Assembly (NCBI GenBank): GCA_963696405.1
Contig: CAVOJY010000007.1
Coordinates: forward strand, 1-64,000
Source of the DNA: CAVOJY01 sp963696405
Lineage (GTDB): Bacteria > Chloroflexota > Limnocylindria > Limnocylindrales > CSP1-4
DNA: 64,000 bases
Direction of reading: 5' to 3'
In this document: positions 35,210 through 44,519 of the stretch, piece after piece
How positions within the stretch are numbered: the stretch's first letter is position 1
How the letters are laid out: each line of letters begins with the position of its first letter
Made by a program: the position numbers and the translations under genes
The notes under the pieces: model-generated
Told to the model about the DNA's origin: nothing
The model's database searches: none
Seen by the model: only the letters and a program-made list of their open reading frames with translations

Positions 35210-36490
35210 TCAGGCCAGATAGGCGATCGTCTGGGGACCCTCTGGAAGCACGGCTACGCGACACCCGGGCCCGTATTCGTCGATCAGCCGCTCGAGCGCT
35301 GCCCCGAGGTCCTCGACCGGTTCGAACCACGCGGCGCGGATCGCATCGCTGTCGAGTCCCGAGGCGTGGACCATCACGCGCACCCGCTCCAGCACGAGGG
35401 CCTGCTTCTGGACCTGCCACTGGTCGTGGGTCCGGACCTCCCCGCTCGCGAGAGCCCGCAGGTACTCGGCCGGCCCGGGGTGCGAGGCCAGGAGCGCCCG
35501 GTAGCGCCCGTGGTCCGGGAGCCCGTCCGAGCACTCGCTCGCCACGAGGATGGTGCCGCCGGGCCGAACGATCCCGTCCGCGGCGCAGATCCCCTTCACC
35601 GTCTGGTAGAGGTTCAGGTCGAGGGGGTAGCCGCTGTTCGTGGTCACCACGATGTCGAAGGGCTCGTCGACGGGGACCATGGACGTCGCGCGCACCGCCT
35701 CGCACCCGGTGCGGTGGGCTTCCCACGGCCGTCCCGCGAAGACGCCTGTGATTCGTTTGTCCGCGTCGAGCGAGACGTCGAGGGCGAACGCGATGTCCAC
35801 GGCGTTCGCCACCTGCTCGATCGCCTCGTGGACGGGATTGCCGTCGAGGATGCCGAAGGTGGCGGCTGGATGGGCGATCCGGGCCGCCGAGTGCAGTTCG
35901 AGCACGGTGTCGATGCTGGCGAGGCCGGGAGCGACCATCTTCGGCCCGCCCGAGAACCCGGCGAAGAAGTGGGGCTCGATGAAGCCGAGGGTGATGCGAA
36001 CGTCCTGGTCGAGGAACCGCCGGTCGATGAGCGCCGGCTGCCCGGACGCGCCGATACTGCAGACCTCGCGGTGGTCGCTGGCTTCGAACGCGTCGTGCTG
36101 GACGACATCGACGCGCCCCAGCGCGGGGGCCCCGAGCATCTGCACAAGCTCCTCCGTCGAGTTCGCCCGGTGCGTCCCGGTCGCGATGAAGACGGTGACA
36201 TCTGCGTCCGGGATCTCATCGAGCAGCACGGGGAGTACCGACGAACTCGGGAACGGCCTCGTCACGTCGCAGACGGAGATGCCGGCTCGCGCTCCGGAGG
36301 GGACGAGGTTCCGGAGCGCCGGTCCTGAACGAGGCTGCCGTATGGCGTCCCGGAGCGAGGCCTCGGCGTCCGCGAGGGGAGGGCCGTGCCGAGGCCGGAT
36401 GACCGTGGCCGGGACGGGCAGCCGGAGGTCGAGACCGGTTCGACCGTAGGCCAGCCTCACGACCGAGCCGGCCTGGTAGACGGCGCTCAT
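35210..36490 (-). CDS. larA: LarA-type racemase (nickel-pincer family)
   Basis: A 426-residue homologue of lactate racemase LarA, which isomerises 2-hydroxy acids with the nickel-pincer nucleotide. Signature stretches are VCDVTRPFPSS, FIATGTHRANSTEEL (nucleotide binding) and GFIEPHFFAGFSGGPKMVAPGLAS, which contains the His and the Lys that carry the cofactor. DIVVTTNSGYPLDLNLYQTVKG also fits. The cofactor-making genes larB, larC and larE are not in the window. The start ATG at 36490 overlaps the stop of the MFS gene, so transporter and racemase are co-expressed. The substrate may differ from lactate, since many LarA paralogues act on other hydroxy acids. Confidence 0.87.
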   Translation of the reverse strand: MSAVYQAGSVVRLAYGRTGLDLRLPVPATVIRPRHGPPLADAEASLRDAIRQPRSGPALRNLVPSGARAGISVCDVTRPFPSSSVLPVLLDEIPDADVTVFIATGTHRANSTEELVQMLGAPALGRVDVVQHDAFEASDHREVCSIGASGQPALIDRRFLDQDVRITLGFIEPHFFAGFSGGPKMVAPGLASIDTVLELHSAARIAHPAATFGILDGNPVHEAIEQVANAVDIAFALDVSLDADKRITGVFAGRPWEAHRTGCEAVRATSMVPVDEPFDIVVTTNSGYPLDLNLYQTVKGICAADGIVRPGGTILVASECSDGLPDHGRYRALLASHPGPAEYLRALASGEVRTHDQWQVQKQALVLERVRVMVHASGLDSDAIRAAWFEPVEDLGAALERLIDEYGPGCRVAVLPEGPQTIAYLA

Positions 36491-37803
36491 CCGGCCTCCC
36501 GTTCCACTGCCTGCCTCCGCCTGATCGTGAGCTCTTCGAGGGCGAAGAGCGCGAAGCCGCACAGACCGACCACCGCGGCCACCACCAGCGCGGGCCGGAG
36601 GCCGATGGCGGTCGCAAGGAGGCCGCCGACGATCGGCGCCACCATCAGTGCGACGTTCTGGGCGGTGTAGTCGACAGATGTGAACGTCACGCCGTGGCGC
36701 GCCGGCACGCGCTTCATCAGCTCGTCGAAGAGCCCGAGGTTCAGGCCAGCGGTGAACACGCCGGAGACAACGGCGAGGGCCGCGACGGCGCTGAGGTTGG
36801 TCAGCAGCGCGAGGACGAGTGGTGCGAGCGCACACCCGAGGAGCGCGGGCAGGAGGACCCAATGGCTCCCTCGGCGGCGCGACACCTGGCGCGCGGCGAG
36901 GTACCCGCCCAACGTGCCCGCGGCCTGCCCAGCGACGATGATCCCGATCCAGGCGTCGGGCGCGTGCACCTCCCGCACGTAGAACAGGGGAATGAGGGGC
37001 ATCGCCAGCCCGATCGAGGCGGTGACGACGAACGCACGGACTTCGTAGGCGACGAGGGGTCGTTCGTCTCTCACGAGCGAGATGAACTCACCGACCCGTG
37101 CCCGAAGCGAGGCGCCCGGTCGTGGCGTGGCCGGCACCTGGTCCGGCACGCGGATCTGCCGCGAGAACCAGAAGCTGAAGAGCCCGGCGACCGAGAAGCC
37201 CGCGAACAGCAGACCGTAGTTGACCGGGAAGACGATCAGGCCCAGTAGCTGCCCCGCGAGGACGACGGTGACCGCGGTCGCGAGGCCCATGATGGCCCAG
37301 CGCCGGCTGAGCAACTCGTAGCGACCGGCCGGACCGGACGCCCCGTCCATGACGACCGGGAAGGCCACCAGCCCTACGGTGAGAGGAATGGTCGCCGCGG
37401 CCCAGATCACGAGGATCGCGCCCACCGCCCATTCAGGGGACGCGACCACGATGGCGACCCCAATCGCCGCGTAGCTCATCTGCGCGACGAGCCGCGAACG
37501 GCTGTACCACGGGACGATGTTGCGCTTGCGTTGCAGCCATCGCCCGATGGGGAGCGCCAGCACGACCCCCGTGAGCGCCGGCAGCGCCGTCAGGAGGCCG
37601 ACGAGCGTGCTGGTCGCGCCAAGCCTGGCCAGGAGGACGGGGAGGTAAGGCGTCGAGGCGTTGACGACGCCCATGGCGACCGAGTCGGCCTGGATGACGG
37701 CGTAGTTGTGCCGCCGCACGGAGCCCGATGGGACGGCGACGGGACGCGGTGGTTCGCCCTGCGGCGAGGGTGTCGCACCGTCGGACGGCGGCTCGGGATC
37801 CAC
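36487..37803 (-). CDS. MFS transporter
   Basis: A 438-residue permease with twelve predicted helices. A Pro-rich cytosolic N-terminus (about 1-30) precedes the first helix, which has NYAVIQADSVAMGVVNASTPYLPVLLARLGA. The central loop is long and charged (about 205-230). The C-terminal half includes LFDELMKRVPARHGVTF and TAQNVALMVAPIVGGLL. It is translationally coupled to larA downstream, so it may import or export the 2-hydroxy acid handled there; that is inference from position. GTG start at 37803. Confidence 0.82.
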   Translation of the reverse strand: MDPEPPSDGATPSPQGEPPRPVAVPSGSVRRHNYAVIQADSVAMGVVNASTPYLPVLLARLGATSTLVGLLTALPALTGVVLALPIGRWLQRKRNIVPWYSRSRLVAQMSYAAIGVAIVVASPEWAVGAILVIWAAATIPLTVGLVAFPVVMDGASGPAGRYELLSRRWAIMGLATAVTVVLAGQLLGLIVFPVNYGLLFAGFSVAGLFSFWFSRQIRVPDQVPATPRPGASLRARVGEFISLVRDERPLVAYEVRAFVVTASIGLAMPLIPLFYVREVHAPDAWIGIIVAGQAAGTLGGYLAARQVSRRRGSHWVLLPALLGCALAPLVLALLTNLSAVAALAVVSGVFTAGLNLGLFDELMKRVPARHGVTFTSVDYTAQNVALMVAPIVGGLLATAIGLRPALVVAAVVGLCGFALFALEELTIRRRQAVEREAG

Positions 37804-37918
37804 CCCCGGAGCGTAGCGCGGTCTCCGGGATTCGCGCTGCCCCTGGCTCCGGGGCGCCGCGGGTGTTCCCGGCCCCTCGGTTCCCTCCGTCGTCCGGCGG
37901 AGCCTCACCCGGCCGGCG

Positions 37919-39721
37919 TCACGGACGCGCTTGTGCCAGGCGGGCTTCGAGCCGGTCAGCCTCGACGTCCAGGGCAGCCGGGAGACGATCGCCGAACTGG
38001 GCGAAGTGCTCCCGGATGAGCGGCACCTCGGCCAGCCAGCCATCCACGTCCACGTCCAGCAGCTGGCTCATCGCGTCTGGCGAAACGTCGAGGCCTGCCA
38101 GGTCGAGCGCGCCATCGGCCGGCAGGCGGCCGATCGGCGTGTCCACGGCGGCCGCCGCGCCAGAGAGTCGCTCGAAGATCCACTTGAGGACGCGGCTGTT
38201 CTCGCCGTAGCCCGGCCAGAGGAACTTGCCGTCCGCGTCGCGCCGGAACCAGTTGACGTAGAAGATCCGCGGCAGCTTCGCCGGGATCGGCCTGTGCCCC
38301 GATCTTCAGCCAGTGGGCGAAGTAGTCGCCCATGTGGTAGCCGCAGAAGGGGAGCATGGCCATCGGGTCGCGGCGCAGCTGGCCGACCTGCCCGACCGCG
38401 GCGGCGGTCGTCTCGCTGCTGGCCGTGGCGCCCAGGAACGTGCCGTGCTGCCAGTCGAACGCCTCGATGACGAGCGGCACGACGTGCGAGCGCCGGCCGC
38501 CGAAGAGGATCGCGTCGATCGGCACGCCCGCGGGATCCTCCCACTCGGGCGCGATGACCGGGCACTGCCGGGCGGGCGCGGTGAACCGGGCGTTGGGATG
38601 CGCCGCCTTGCGCCCCGCTCCCGGTGATCCAGGGCCGGCGCAGCCAGTCGATCAGCTCGGCCGGCGGCTGGTCGGTCATCTCCTCCCACCAGACGTCGCC
38701 GTCGGGGGTGATCGCGCAGTTGGTGAAGATGGCGTTGCGTTCGGTGGTGCGCAGGGCGTTCGGGTTGGACTTCATGCTCGTGCCCGGCGCCACGCCGAAG
38801 AAGCCCGCCTCGGGGTTGATCGCGTGCAGCCGGCCGTCCGGCCCGAACTTCATCCAGGCGATGTCGTCGCCCGACGGTCTCGACCTTCCAGCCGGGGACG
38901 GTGGGGTTCAGCATGGCCAGGTTGGTCTTGCCGCAGGCCGAGGGGAAGGCGCCGGCGACGTACTTCACGTCACCGTCCGGGTTGGTGAGCTTGAGGATGA
39001 GCATGTGCTCGGCCATCCAGCCCTCGTCGCGCGCCTGGACCGAGGCGATGCGCAGCGCGTGGCACTTCTTGCCGAGCAGGGCGTTGCCGCCGTAGCCCGA
39101 GCCGAACGACCAGATCTCGCGCGTCTCGGGGAAGTGCGAGATGTACTTGTGCTCGCGCGTTGCACGGCCACGGCGAGTCGGGATCGCTCGGGCCGAGCGG
39201 GGCGCCGACCGAGTGCAGGCCGCGGACGAACTCGCCGTCCTCGCCGAGCACGTCGAGGACCGTGCGTTCCCACGCGGGTCATGATGTGCATGTTGGCCAC
39301 GACGTAGGGCGAGTCGGTGAGCTCGACGCCGATCTTCGCGATGGGCGAGCCGATGGGGCCCATGCTGTAGGGGATGACGTACATCGTGCGGCCCTTCATG
39401 GAGCCCGGTGAAGAGCCCGGCGAGCATGGCCTTCATCTCGCCCGGGTCCGCCCAGTTGTTGGTCGGGCCGGCGTCCTCCTTCGTCCTCGAGCAGATGAAG
39501 GTGCGGTCCTCCACGCGGGCCACGTCCGCGGGATCCGAGCGGACGAAGATGCTGCCGGGGCGCTTCGCTTCGTCCAGCGGGATGGCGGTGCCCGCCTGGA
39601 CCATCAGCCGGAGCATCTCCTGGTACTCGGCGGCCGACCCGTCGCACCAGTGGACGCGGTCCGGCTGGCACATGGCGGCCACTTCCTCGACCCACGCCTC
39701 GAGCTTCGCGTGCTGGACCAT
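37919..39721 (-). pseudogene. pckG: PEP carboxykinase (GTP), multiply frameshifted
   Basis: The full GTP-dependent PEPCK sequence is present, but in shifting frames. It begins with EAWVEEVAAMCQPDRVHWCDGS and TFICSRTKEDAGPTNNW. Next come MKGRTMYVIPYSMGPIGSPI and FSFGSGYGGNALLGKKC-like sequence. FPSACGKTNLAML (P-loop) follows, then MKFGPDGRLHAINPEAGFFG, DAILFGGRRSHVVPLVIEAFDW and YHMGDYFAHWLKIG. The C-terminus is MDTPIGRLPADGALDLAGL to the stop at 37919. I count six frame changes (near 39406, 39270, 39160, 38872, 38620 and 38290). Five look like an extra base and one (39160) like a missing base, mostly in G/C runs. Residues around each break remain conserved, so decay would be very recent, or the consensus is wrong here. 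Start ATG 39721 with AGGAAG upstream. Confidence 0.9.
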
Positions 39722-39819
39722 GGCGCTTCCTCGCTTCGCGTCATTGCTCATCAGAATCCGGGGAAGCGCAATTCTATACGGCCAAGGGGGTCCGCTGCGC
39801 GGTTCCTTTCGCCGCGCGG

Positions 39820-41442
39820 CTACAGGCCCAGCTGGCGGTAGAAATCGTTGCCCTTGTCGTCCACGAGGATGAAGGCCGGGAAATCGACCACCTCGATCTT
39901 CCAGACGGCCTCCATGCCCAGCTCCGGGAAGTCGATGCACTCGACCGAGCGGATGTTCTCCTCGGCGAGAACCGCGGCCGGGCCGCCGATGGAGCCCAGG
40001 TAGAAGCCCCCGTGTTTCCGGCAGGCCTCGGTCACCGCCGCGCTGCGGTTCCCCTTGGCGATCATGACCAGCGACGCGCCGTGCGACTGGAGCAGATCCA
40101 CGTACGAATCCATGCGCCCCGCGGTCGTGGGCCCGAACGAGCCGGACGGCTTCCCGGCCGGCGTCTTCGCCGGCCCGGCATAGTAGACGGGGTGCCTCTG
40201 CAAGTACTCGGGTACGCCCAGGCCCGCGTCGATGCGCTCCTTGAACCTTGCGTGGGCGATGTCGCGGGCCACCACGAGGGTCCCGGTGAGGAGGAGGGGA
40301 GTGGACACCGGGTGCTTCGAGAGCTCGGCGAGGATCTCCGGCATCGGCCGATCCAGGTCGATCCGGACGCCGTGCTCATGCTTCCCCGTCCGGTACTCGG
40401 CGGGGAGGAGGCGGCCGGGATCGTGGTCCAGCTCCTCGAGCCAGATGCCGTCGCGGTCGATGCGGGCTTTCGCGTTGCGGTCCGCGGAGCAGGAGACGGC
40501 CATTCCCACCGGCAGCGAGGCGCCGTGGCGGGGAAGGCGGATGACCCGCACGTCGTGGGCGAAGGCGGTGCCGCCGAACTGGGCGCCGATCCCGAGCGAC
40601 TTCGCAGCGTCCGCCAGCTTCGCCTCGAGCTCGAGGTCGCGGAAGGCAACGCCGTGCGGGCCGCCCATCGTGGGGAGCCCGTCGTAGTAGCCGGTCGAGG
40701 CGAGCTTGACGGTCTTGAGGCAGGCCTCCGCGGAGGTGCCGCCGATGACGATCGCGATGTGATACGGCGGGCAGGCCGCGGTGCCGAGTGAGCGCATCTT
40801 CTCGACCAGGAACGCCTCGAGCCTCGCCGGGTCGAGGAGCGCCCGCGTCTCCTGCCAGAGCATCGTCTTGTTCGCCGATCCGCCGCCCTTGGCCAGGAAG
40901 AGGAACTCGTACGCTGCGCCCGGGACGGCGAAGATGTCGATCTGGGCCGGAAGGTTGTCCCCGGTGTTCTTCTCTTCGTACAAGGAGAGGGCGCTCACCA
41001 GGGAGTAGCGCAGGTTCTCCTCCTGGTACGTCTCCCAGATGCCTCGCGAGAGGTGCTCCTCGTCGCGGGCACCCGTCCACACCTGCTGGCCCTTCTTCGC
41101 GACGACCGTGGCGGTTCCGGTGTCCTGGCAGACGGGGAGCACGCCCATCGCGGCGATCTCCGCGTTGCGCATCAAGGCGAGGGCAACGCCACGGTCGTTG
41201 TCCGACGCATCCGGGTCCGAGAGGATGGCGGCGACCTGCTCATTGTGGGCGCGGCGCAGGTAGAAGGAGCACTCCCGCATGGCCTCTCGCGCCAGGAAGG
41301 TGAGGGCGGACGGCTCGACCTTCAGGACCTCCGAGCCCTCGAACACGGCCGTTGAGACCCCTTCGCCTGTCAGGAGTCGGTACGAGGTCCCGTCCACACC
41401 TCGCGGGAATGGATCGTAGTACTGGAACTCCGGGCTGGCCAC
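39820..41442 (-). CDS. fumA: Fumarate hydratase class I (Fe-S)
   Basis: A 540-residue iron-sulfur fumarase converting fumarate and malate in the TCA cycle. The N-terminal alpha domain (about 1-330) has PVCQDTGTATVVAKKG, KGGGSANKTMLWQ and CPPYHIAIVIGGTSAE, giving the cluster-binding cysteines. The C-terminal beta domain (about 355-540) has HPVYYAGPAKTPAGKPSGSFGPTTAGRMDSY and FPELGMEAVWKIEVVDFPAFILVDDKGNDF. Length matches single-chain FumA/FumB. GTG start at 41442. It sits 98 bases upstream of the broken pckG on the same strand, a sensible pairing around oxaloacetate. Confidence 0.93.
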   Translation of the reverse strand: MASPEFQYYDPFPRGVDGTSYRLLTGEGVSTAVFEGSEVLKVEPSALTFLAREAMRECSFYLRRAHNEQVAAILSDPDASDNDRGVALALMRNAEIAAMGVLPVCQDTGTATVVAKKGQQVWTGARDEEHLSRGIWETYQEENLRYSLVSALSLYEEKNTGDNLPAQIDIFAVPGAAYEFLFLAKGGGSANKTMLWQETRALLDPARLEAFLVEKMRSLGTAACPPYHIAIVIGGTSAEACLKTVKLASTGYYDGLPTMGGPHGVAFRDLELEAKLADAAKSLGIGAQFGGTAFAHDVRVIRLPRHGASLPVGMAVSCSADRNAKARIDRDGIWLEELDHDPGRLLPAEYRTGKHEHGVRIDLDRPMPEILAELSKHPVSTPLLLTGTLVVARDIAHARFKERIDAGLGVPEYLQRHPVYYAGPAKTPAGKPSGSFGPTTAGRMDSYVDLLQSHGASLVMIAKGNRSAAVTEACRKHGGFYLGSIGGPAAVLAEENIRSVECIDFPELGMEAVWKIEVVDFPAFILVDDKGNDFYRQLGL

Positions 41443-41511
41443 GCTTGCGGTCTCCTCGGGTGCACTGTCCTCGCAGTCACTATGGCAGACCGCGACCCGG
41501 CCGTCCCGGCG

Positions 41512-42261
41512 CTAGCTGATGACGAACCAGGCGAACCTCACGTTGGCCGGGGCCGTCGCGGTGAGGTAGACGATGAAGTACGACGGCAGTCTCGAGCGGG
41601 TATTGTCGAAGACCCGGACGTACTTCAACGTCGCTCGGCCGGGATCCGACATGAGCGTAACCAGGATCTTCGATCTCTGGCCGAGCGGCACCGGCGGTAC
41701 TACCTTCGCGCTTGCCGCGCCCTTCAGCACGGTGCCCAGCCCCGAACTGCTGAACTGCACCGCTCCTTCGACCTTGAGGGCGGCGCCTGTCCCGGAGACG
41801 GCTCGTACTCCGATCCCCGCGGTCGACTCTCCGGCGACGCCGATGGGGCCGGTTCCCCGGACGCCGGGAGCCGCCTCCGAGGAGCCCCAGACGGCGGGCC
41901 CGTTGACGCACTCGGCCTGCACTGCGGGCTGTGAGCCGCTGCCATCCACCGCCGCCATCAACGCTGTGCCCTGGGGGCTATACGCGGAGACCGCCAGACC
42001 GTCCCCCTCGGCGTGGATGGCGGCGCCCTGGTTCCTGCTCTGGACGCTGAAGGCGGGCGCCACCATGGCATCCGCGCGCTGGTAGCGGATCGACGTCTCG
42101 CTCGAGGAGAGGTTCACCTCGCCCAGCTTCACCGAGTCATGATCCGCCGCGACTGCCGACAGTGGTCGAGCGAGGGACTCCGCCGCTAGCGCCGCCGCGG
42201 CCCCTCCAGCTGCAGCCAGAAGAGCGCGGCGCGACGGCCGCGCGCTGGTTCCCTCGCCCAC
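41512..42261 (-). CDS. Tat-exported repeat protein
   Basis: A 249-residue secreted protein. The N-terminus SRRALLAAAGGAAAALAA is a twin-arginine signal with cleavage likely after AVAA (about 39). A beta-rich middle part has short repeats built on GVxG/GVRA (PGVRGTGPIGVAGESTAGIGVRAVSG), resembling the beta-helix or tail-spike-like repeats seen in other large Tat-exported proteins. A C-terminal domain (about 170-249) ends in NVRFAWFVIS. The GTG at 42261 follows GGGGGAGG. Probably a surface or extracellular protein; no enzymatic motif. Confidence 0.72.
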   Translation of the reverse strand: MGEGTSARPSRRALLAAAGGAAAALAAESLARPLSAVAADHDSVKLGEVNLSSSETSIRYQRADAMVAPAFSVQSRNQGAAIHAEGDGLAVSAYSPQGTALMAAVDGSGSQPAVQAECVNGPAVWGSSEAAPGVRGTGPIGVAGESTAGIGVRAVSGTGAALKVEGAVQFSSSGLGTVLKGAASAKVVPPVPLGQRSKILVTLMSDPGRATLKYVRVFDNTRSRLPSYFIVYLTATAPANVRFAWFVIS

Positions 42262-42315
42262 TACAACCTCCCCCGGGCGCCAAGACGCCCTGCGCTCGTG
42301 CGTTGACCCGCCGCT

Positions 42316-42361
42316 GGCACGTTAAGCGTGCCTTGGGGTAGCGCGGCACAGGCCGCGCTAC
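42316..42361. repeat. Two tandem hairpins
   Basis: Stem GGCACG (42316-42321) with CGTGCC (42327-42332) and stem GTAGCGCGG (42338-42346) with CCGCGCTAC (42353-42361). They lie upstream of the Tat protein gene. They may be transcript structures of the cupin operon read-through or attenuation elements; there is no T-tract. Confidence 0.4.
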
Positions 42362-42493
42362 ATCTCCCTCTTACCTGACGCGCGCGCGCCGCGCAAGGGC
42401 CCATCAGGCCAATCGTCGCTAGGACCTACCAAGAGGGGGTGCCGGTGCGCATCGGCCGGCGGCCCACGCACTCCGGCACCATCCCGACCGCGG

Positions 42494-42535
42494 AACGGTA
42501 CGGACCGCTCGCTTGGGCGGGCGGTCCGTACCGTT
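42494..42535 (-). terminator. Strong hairpin after the cupin gene
   Basis: Perfect 15-bp stem, AACGGTACGGACCGC (42494-42508) with GCGGTCCGTACCGTT (42521-42535), and a 12-base loop. It starts 9 bases after the cupin stop on the minus strand, the place expected for a terminator. No long T-run follows. Confidence 0.65.
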
Positions 42536-42543
42536 GGGGACGC

Positions 42544-42912
42544 CTACTTCGGCTTGGCGTACTCGGCGGCGCCCATGACCTCGATACCGACGAACGCCTC
42601 GTTGCCGACGACCCAGCCGTCGTGGCCGGGCGGTATCCACGCCGCCTCGCCGGCGCCCACCTCGAACTCCTCGCCGGACTGCAGCCGGGTGCGCAGTCGA
42701 CCGGAGATCACGTACTGGAGGTGCGGCACCATGCAGAGGTCGGTACCGGCGATGGGCTTCACGTGCTCGACCCAGTGCCAGCCCGGCTCGAGGGTGAACC
42801 GTCCAAGGGTGGTGCCACCGACGGTGACCACCTCGGTGCGGCCCCTGGGAAACTTCCGGGTCTCGTCGGGAGCGTCCAGGCGCTTGCGCTCGGCCTTCGT
42901 TGCGACGGCCAT
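42544..42912 (-). CDS. Cupin-domain protein
   Basis: A 122-residue single-domain cupin. The barrel motifs are partly visible: LEPGWHWVEHVKPIAGTDLCMVPHLQYVISGRLRTRLQSGEEFEVGAGEAAWIPPGHDGWVVGNE. His residues in GWHWVEH and PHLQY and the Glu in the second part could bind a metal. Function unknown; relatives are small-molecule sensors or dioxygenase-like proteins. Start ATG 42912. It stands alone between a strong hairpin and the divergent gene at 43164. Confidence 0.8.
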   Translation of the reverse strand: MAVATKAERKRLDAPDETRKFPRGRTEVVTVGGTTLGRFTLEPGWHWVEHVKPIAGTDLCMVPHLQYVISGRLRTRLQSGEEFEVGAGEAAWIPPGHDGWVVGNEAFVGIEVMGAAEYAKPK

Positions 42913-43163
42913 CGTATCGTCCTTTGCCCGCGGATCCGGCACCGCCGGTGCCCCGGTCTGCTCCATAGCTCGGAGCGGGACGTGGCCGGGGCGTCCGCGA
43001 AAGCCCGCGTTTATACGCCTCCGACGCGTTTCCGTCAAATGACGCTTCGAACGGCACCGTCGGGGACGGATCTCACGGCAAATGGTGGCTTGGCGAGGGT
43101 CGTGCGTCGTCCTAGACTGCCCGCAGGTTAGCGACGAATGCACCGCGTCAAGGGAGGGAGACG

Positions 43164-43496
43164 ATGTCGGGTTCCAACAAGCTCACGGCGGTCGAGGCGG
43201 CGGCGGTGGCCACGCAGCTGGGGATCGACTTCAAGAACGAGGCCTTCAGCCTCGACAAGTTCCGGATCGGGATGGGCGTGGAACTCGCCTCGGCGACGGA
43301 GGGCGTCGCGGACGAGCAGCTGGCAGAGGCAGGCAAGGCGGTCGCCGCGCGCCTGCGGGAGGCGCCCGACTTCTACACGCCGGTCGTCAAGAAGGGGGCC
43401 AAAGCGGCCGCCGCCGTCGCGGCACCCGCGGCGGCCGCAGCTCCGTCCGGTTCCCCTTCTCTGTGGGAGCGGATCAAGGGCTGGCTGGGGGGCTAG
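43164..43496 (+). CDS. DUF5661-like protein with membrane-active tail
   Basis: A 110-residue protein. The core FSLDKFRIGMGVELASATEGV...ARLREAPDFYTPVV matches the pattern of DUF5661 proteins (FxxxxFRxGMxVELEHG ... HLxExPDYYxxL), small proteins of unknown function. Here the usual EHG after VEL is missing. The C-terminal part is an Ala-rich stretch (GAKAAAAVAAPAAAAAP) followed by LWERIKGWLGG, an amphipathic helix that might touch membranes. GGGAGG lies 6 bases before the ATG. Between 43497 and 43740 I see only a short G/C hairpin (43716-43729). Confidence 0.6.
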   Translation: MSGSNKLTAVEAAAVATQLGIDFKNEAFSLDKFRIGMGVELASATEGVADEQLAEAGKAVAARLREAPDFYTPVVKKGAKAAAAVAAPAAAAAPSGSPSLWERIKGWLGG

Positions 43497-43740
43497 CAGC
43501 GATCCAGATCCGCGGCGGCTCCTCGCATCCTGGACGGCCAGCCGCGTAGCCCCGGTGGCCGGGGGAACGAGCGGTCTGCCGTCCGGCACGTATCGACCAG
43601 GGGTCCGGTAACCGCGATCGCCTGGCACCGTCGTCCGCGAGGCACCGCTCGTCGAATAGCCGGTCCGGCCGTGGGCGCTGCCTGTCGGCGAGCCGTAGCG
43701 ACTCGGTCCCCGCAGGGGGGCCTTCCCCCGGCGCGTACTC

Positions 43741-43950
43741 CTACGCGCTCGGGCCCTGGCGCGACCGCCAGACGCTGTAGACGATTCCGATACCCAGCGC
43801 GATCACGATGATCGGCCAGATGATGTCCCAGTTGAGCTCCGGGATGTCGAACCCGAGCGTGTTGCGCAGGAGGTAGTAGACGCCGACGAGCAGGAGGATC
43901 GCCCCGAAGATCAGTCCTCCGATGTTCAGATCGCGTCGAGGCCCCGTCAT
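43741..43950 (-). CDS. Small two-helix membrane protein
   Basis: A 69-residue protein, MTGPRRDLNIGGLIFGAILLLVGVYYLLRNTLGFDIPELNWDIIWPIIVIALGIGIVYSVWR: two membrane helices joined by a short FDIPELNWD loop. This is the layout of LiaF/PspC-type or DUF5668 small membrane proteins, which sense or buffer membrane stress. AAGAGGG directly precedes the ATG at 43950. A G-rich hairpin (43716-43729) follows the stop codon. Confidence 0.7.
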   Translation of the reverse strand: MTGPRRDLNIGGLIFGAILLLVGVYYLLRNTLGFDIPELNWDIIWPIIVIALGIGIVYSVWRSRQGPSA

Positions 43951-44519
43951 CCCTCTTCCCTCCGTTCCCACCCCGCGCCGTGCCTCGGCGCCTGGACCGA
44001 AGGCTCCACCCTGGGACGGGCGCCTGGCAAGGGCCGTTCGTCTCTGTCGCGCGGCGCGTAACCGTCTCCATGGGCGACACCTCGGATGTCGCCGGCGCGA
44101 CGTGTGGCGCTGCACGAAGAACACTCTCCCGTTGTCTATCACGGGGTCGCCTGCTTGAGTCTCCCGCCTCATGATCCTTCCATCGAACCCACCAGCCGCG
44201 AGAAGGCACCAGGCGGATCGGAAGGCAGGGACTCAGATGTACCGGGCAATGCCACAGGGGCAAATGACGATCGTCCGGCAGTACCACGCACGCCACGACG
44301 GCGAAGGCGCCCGCCGACCGCGTCGGGTTCCTCGCCCGGGTCCGTGCGCTGGTCCACCCGTCGCCGAAGGCCCCGAAGCCGATGGCAGGCTGACACTCGC
44401 GAGGGCCGAAGCGACTGGCGCCGATGCGGCTCCCGTCTCACCAGGCATTGTCTTACCGGCGGGAACCGCGGCTGGACGGGTTGGGCTTGTGCCGTCCAGC
44501 ACGGGCGGGGAGATGCCCG
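43951..44519. other. Non-coding stretch
   Basis: 569 bases between the small membrane protein and the end of the propeller gene. Every frame here is either short or composed of unlikely residue mixes. I see no repeat, tRNA-like cloverleaf or promoter I would defend. Confidence 0.4.
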
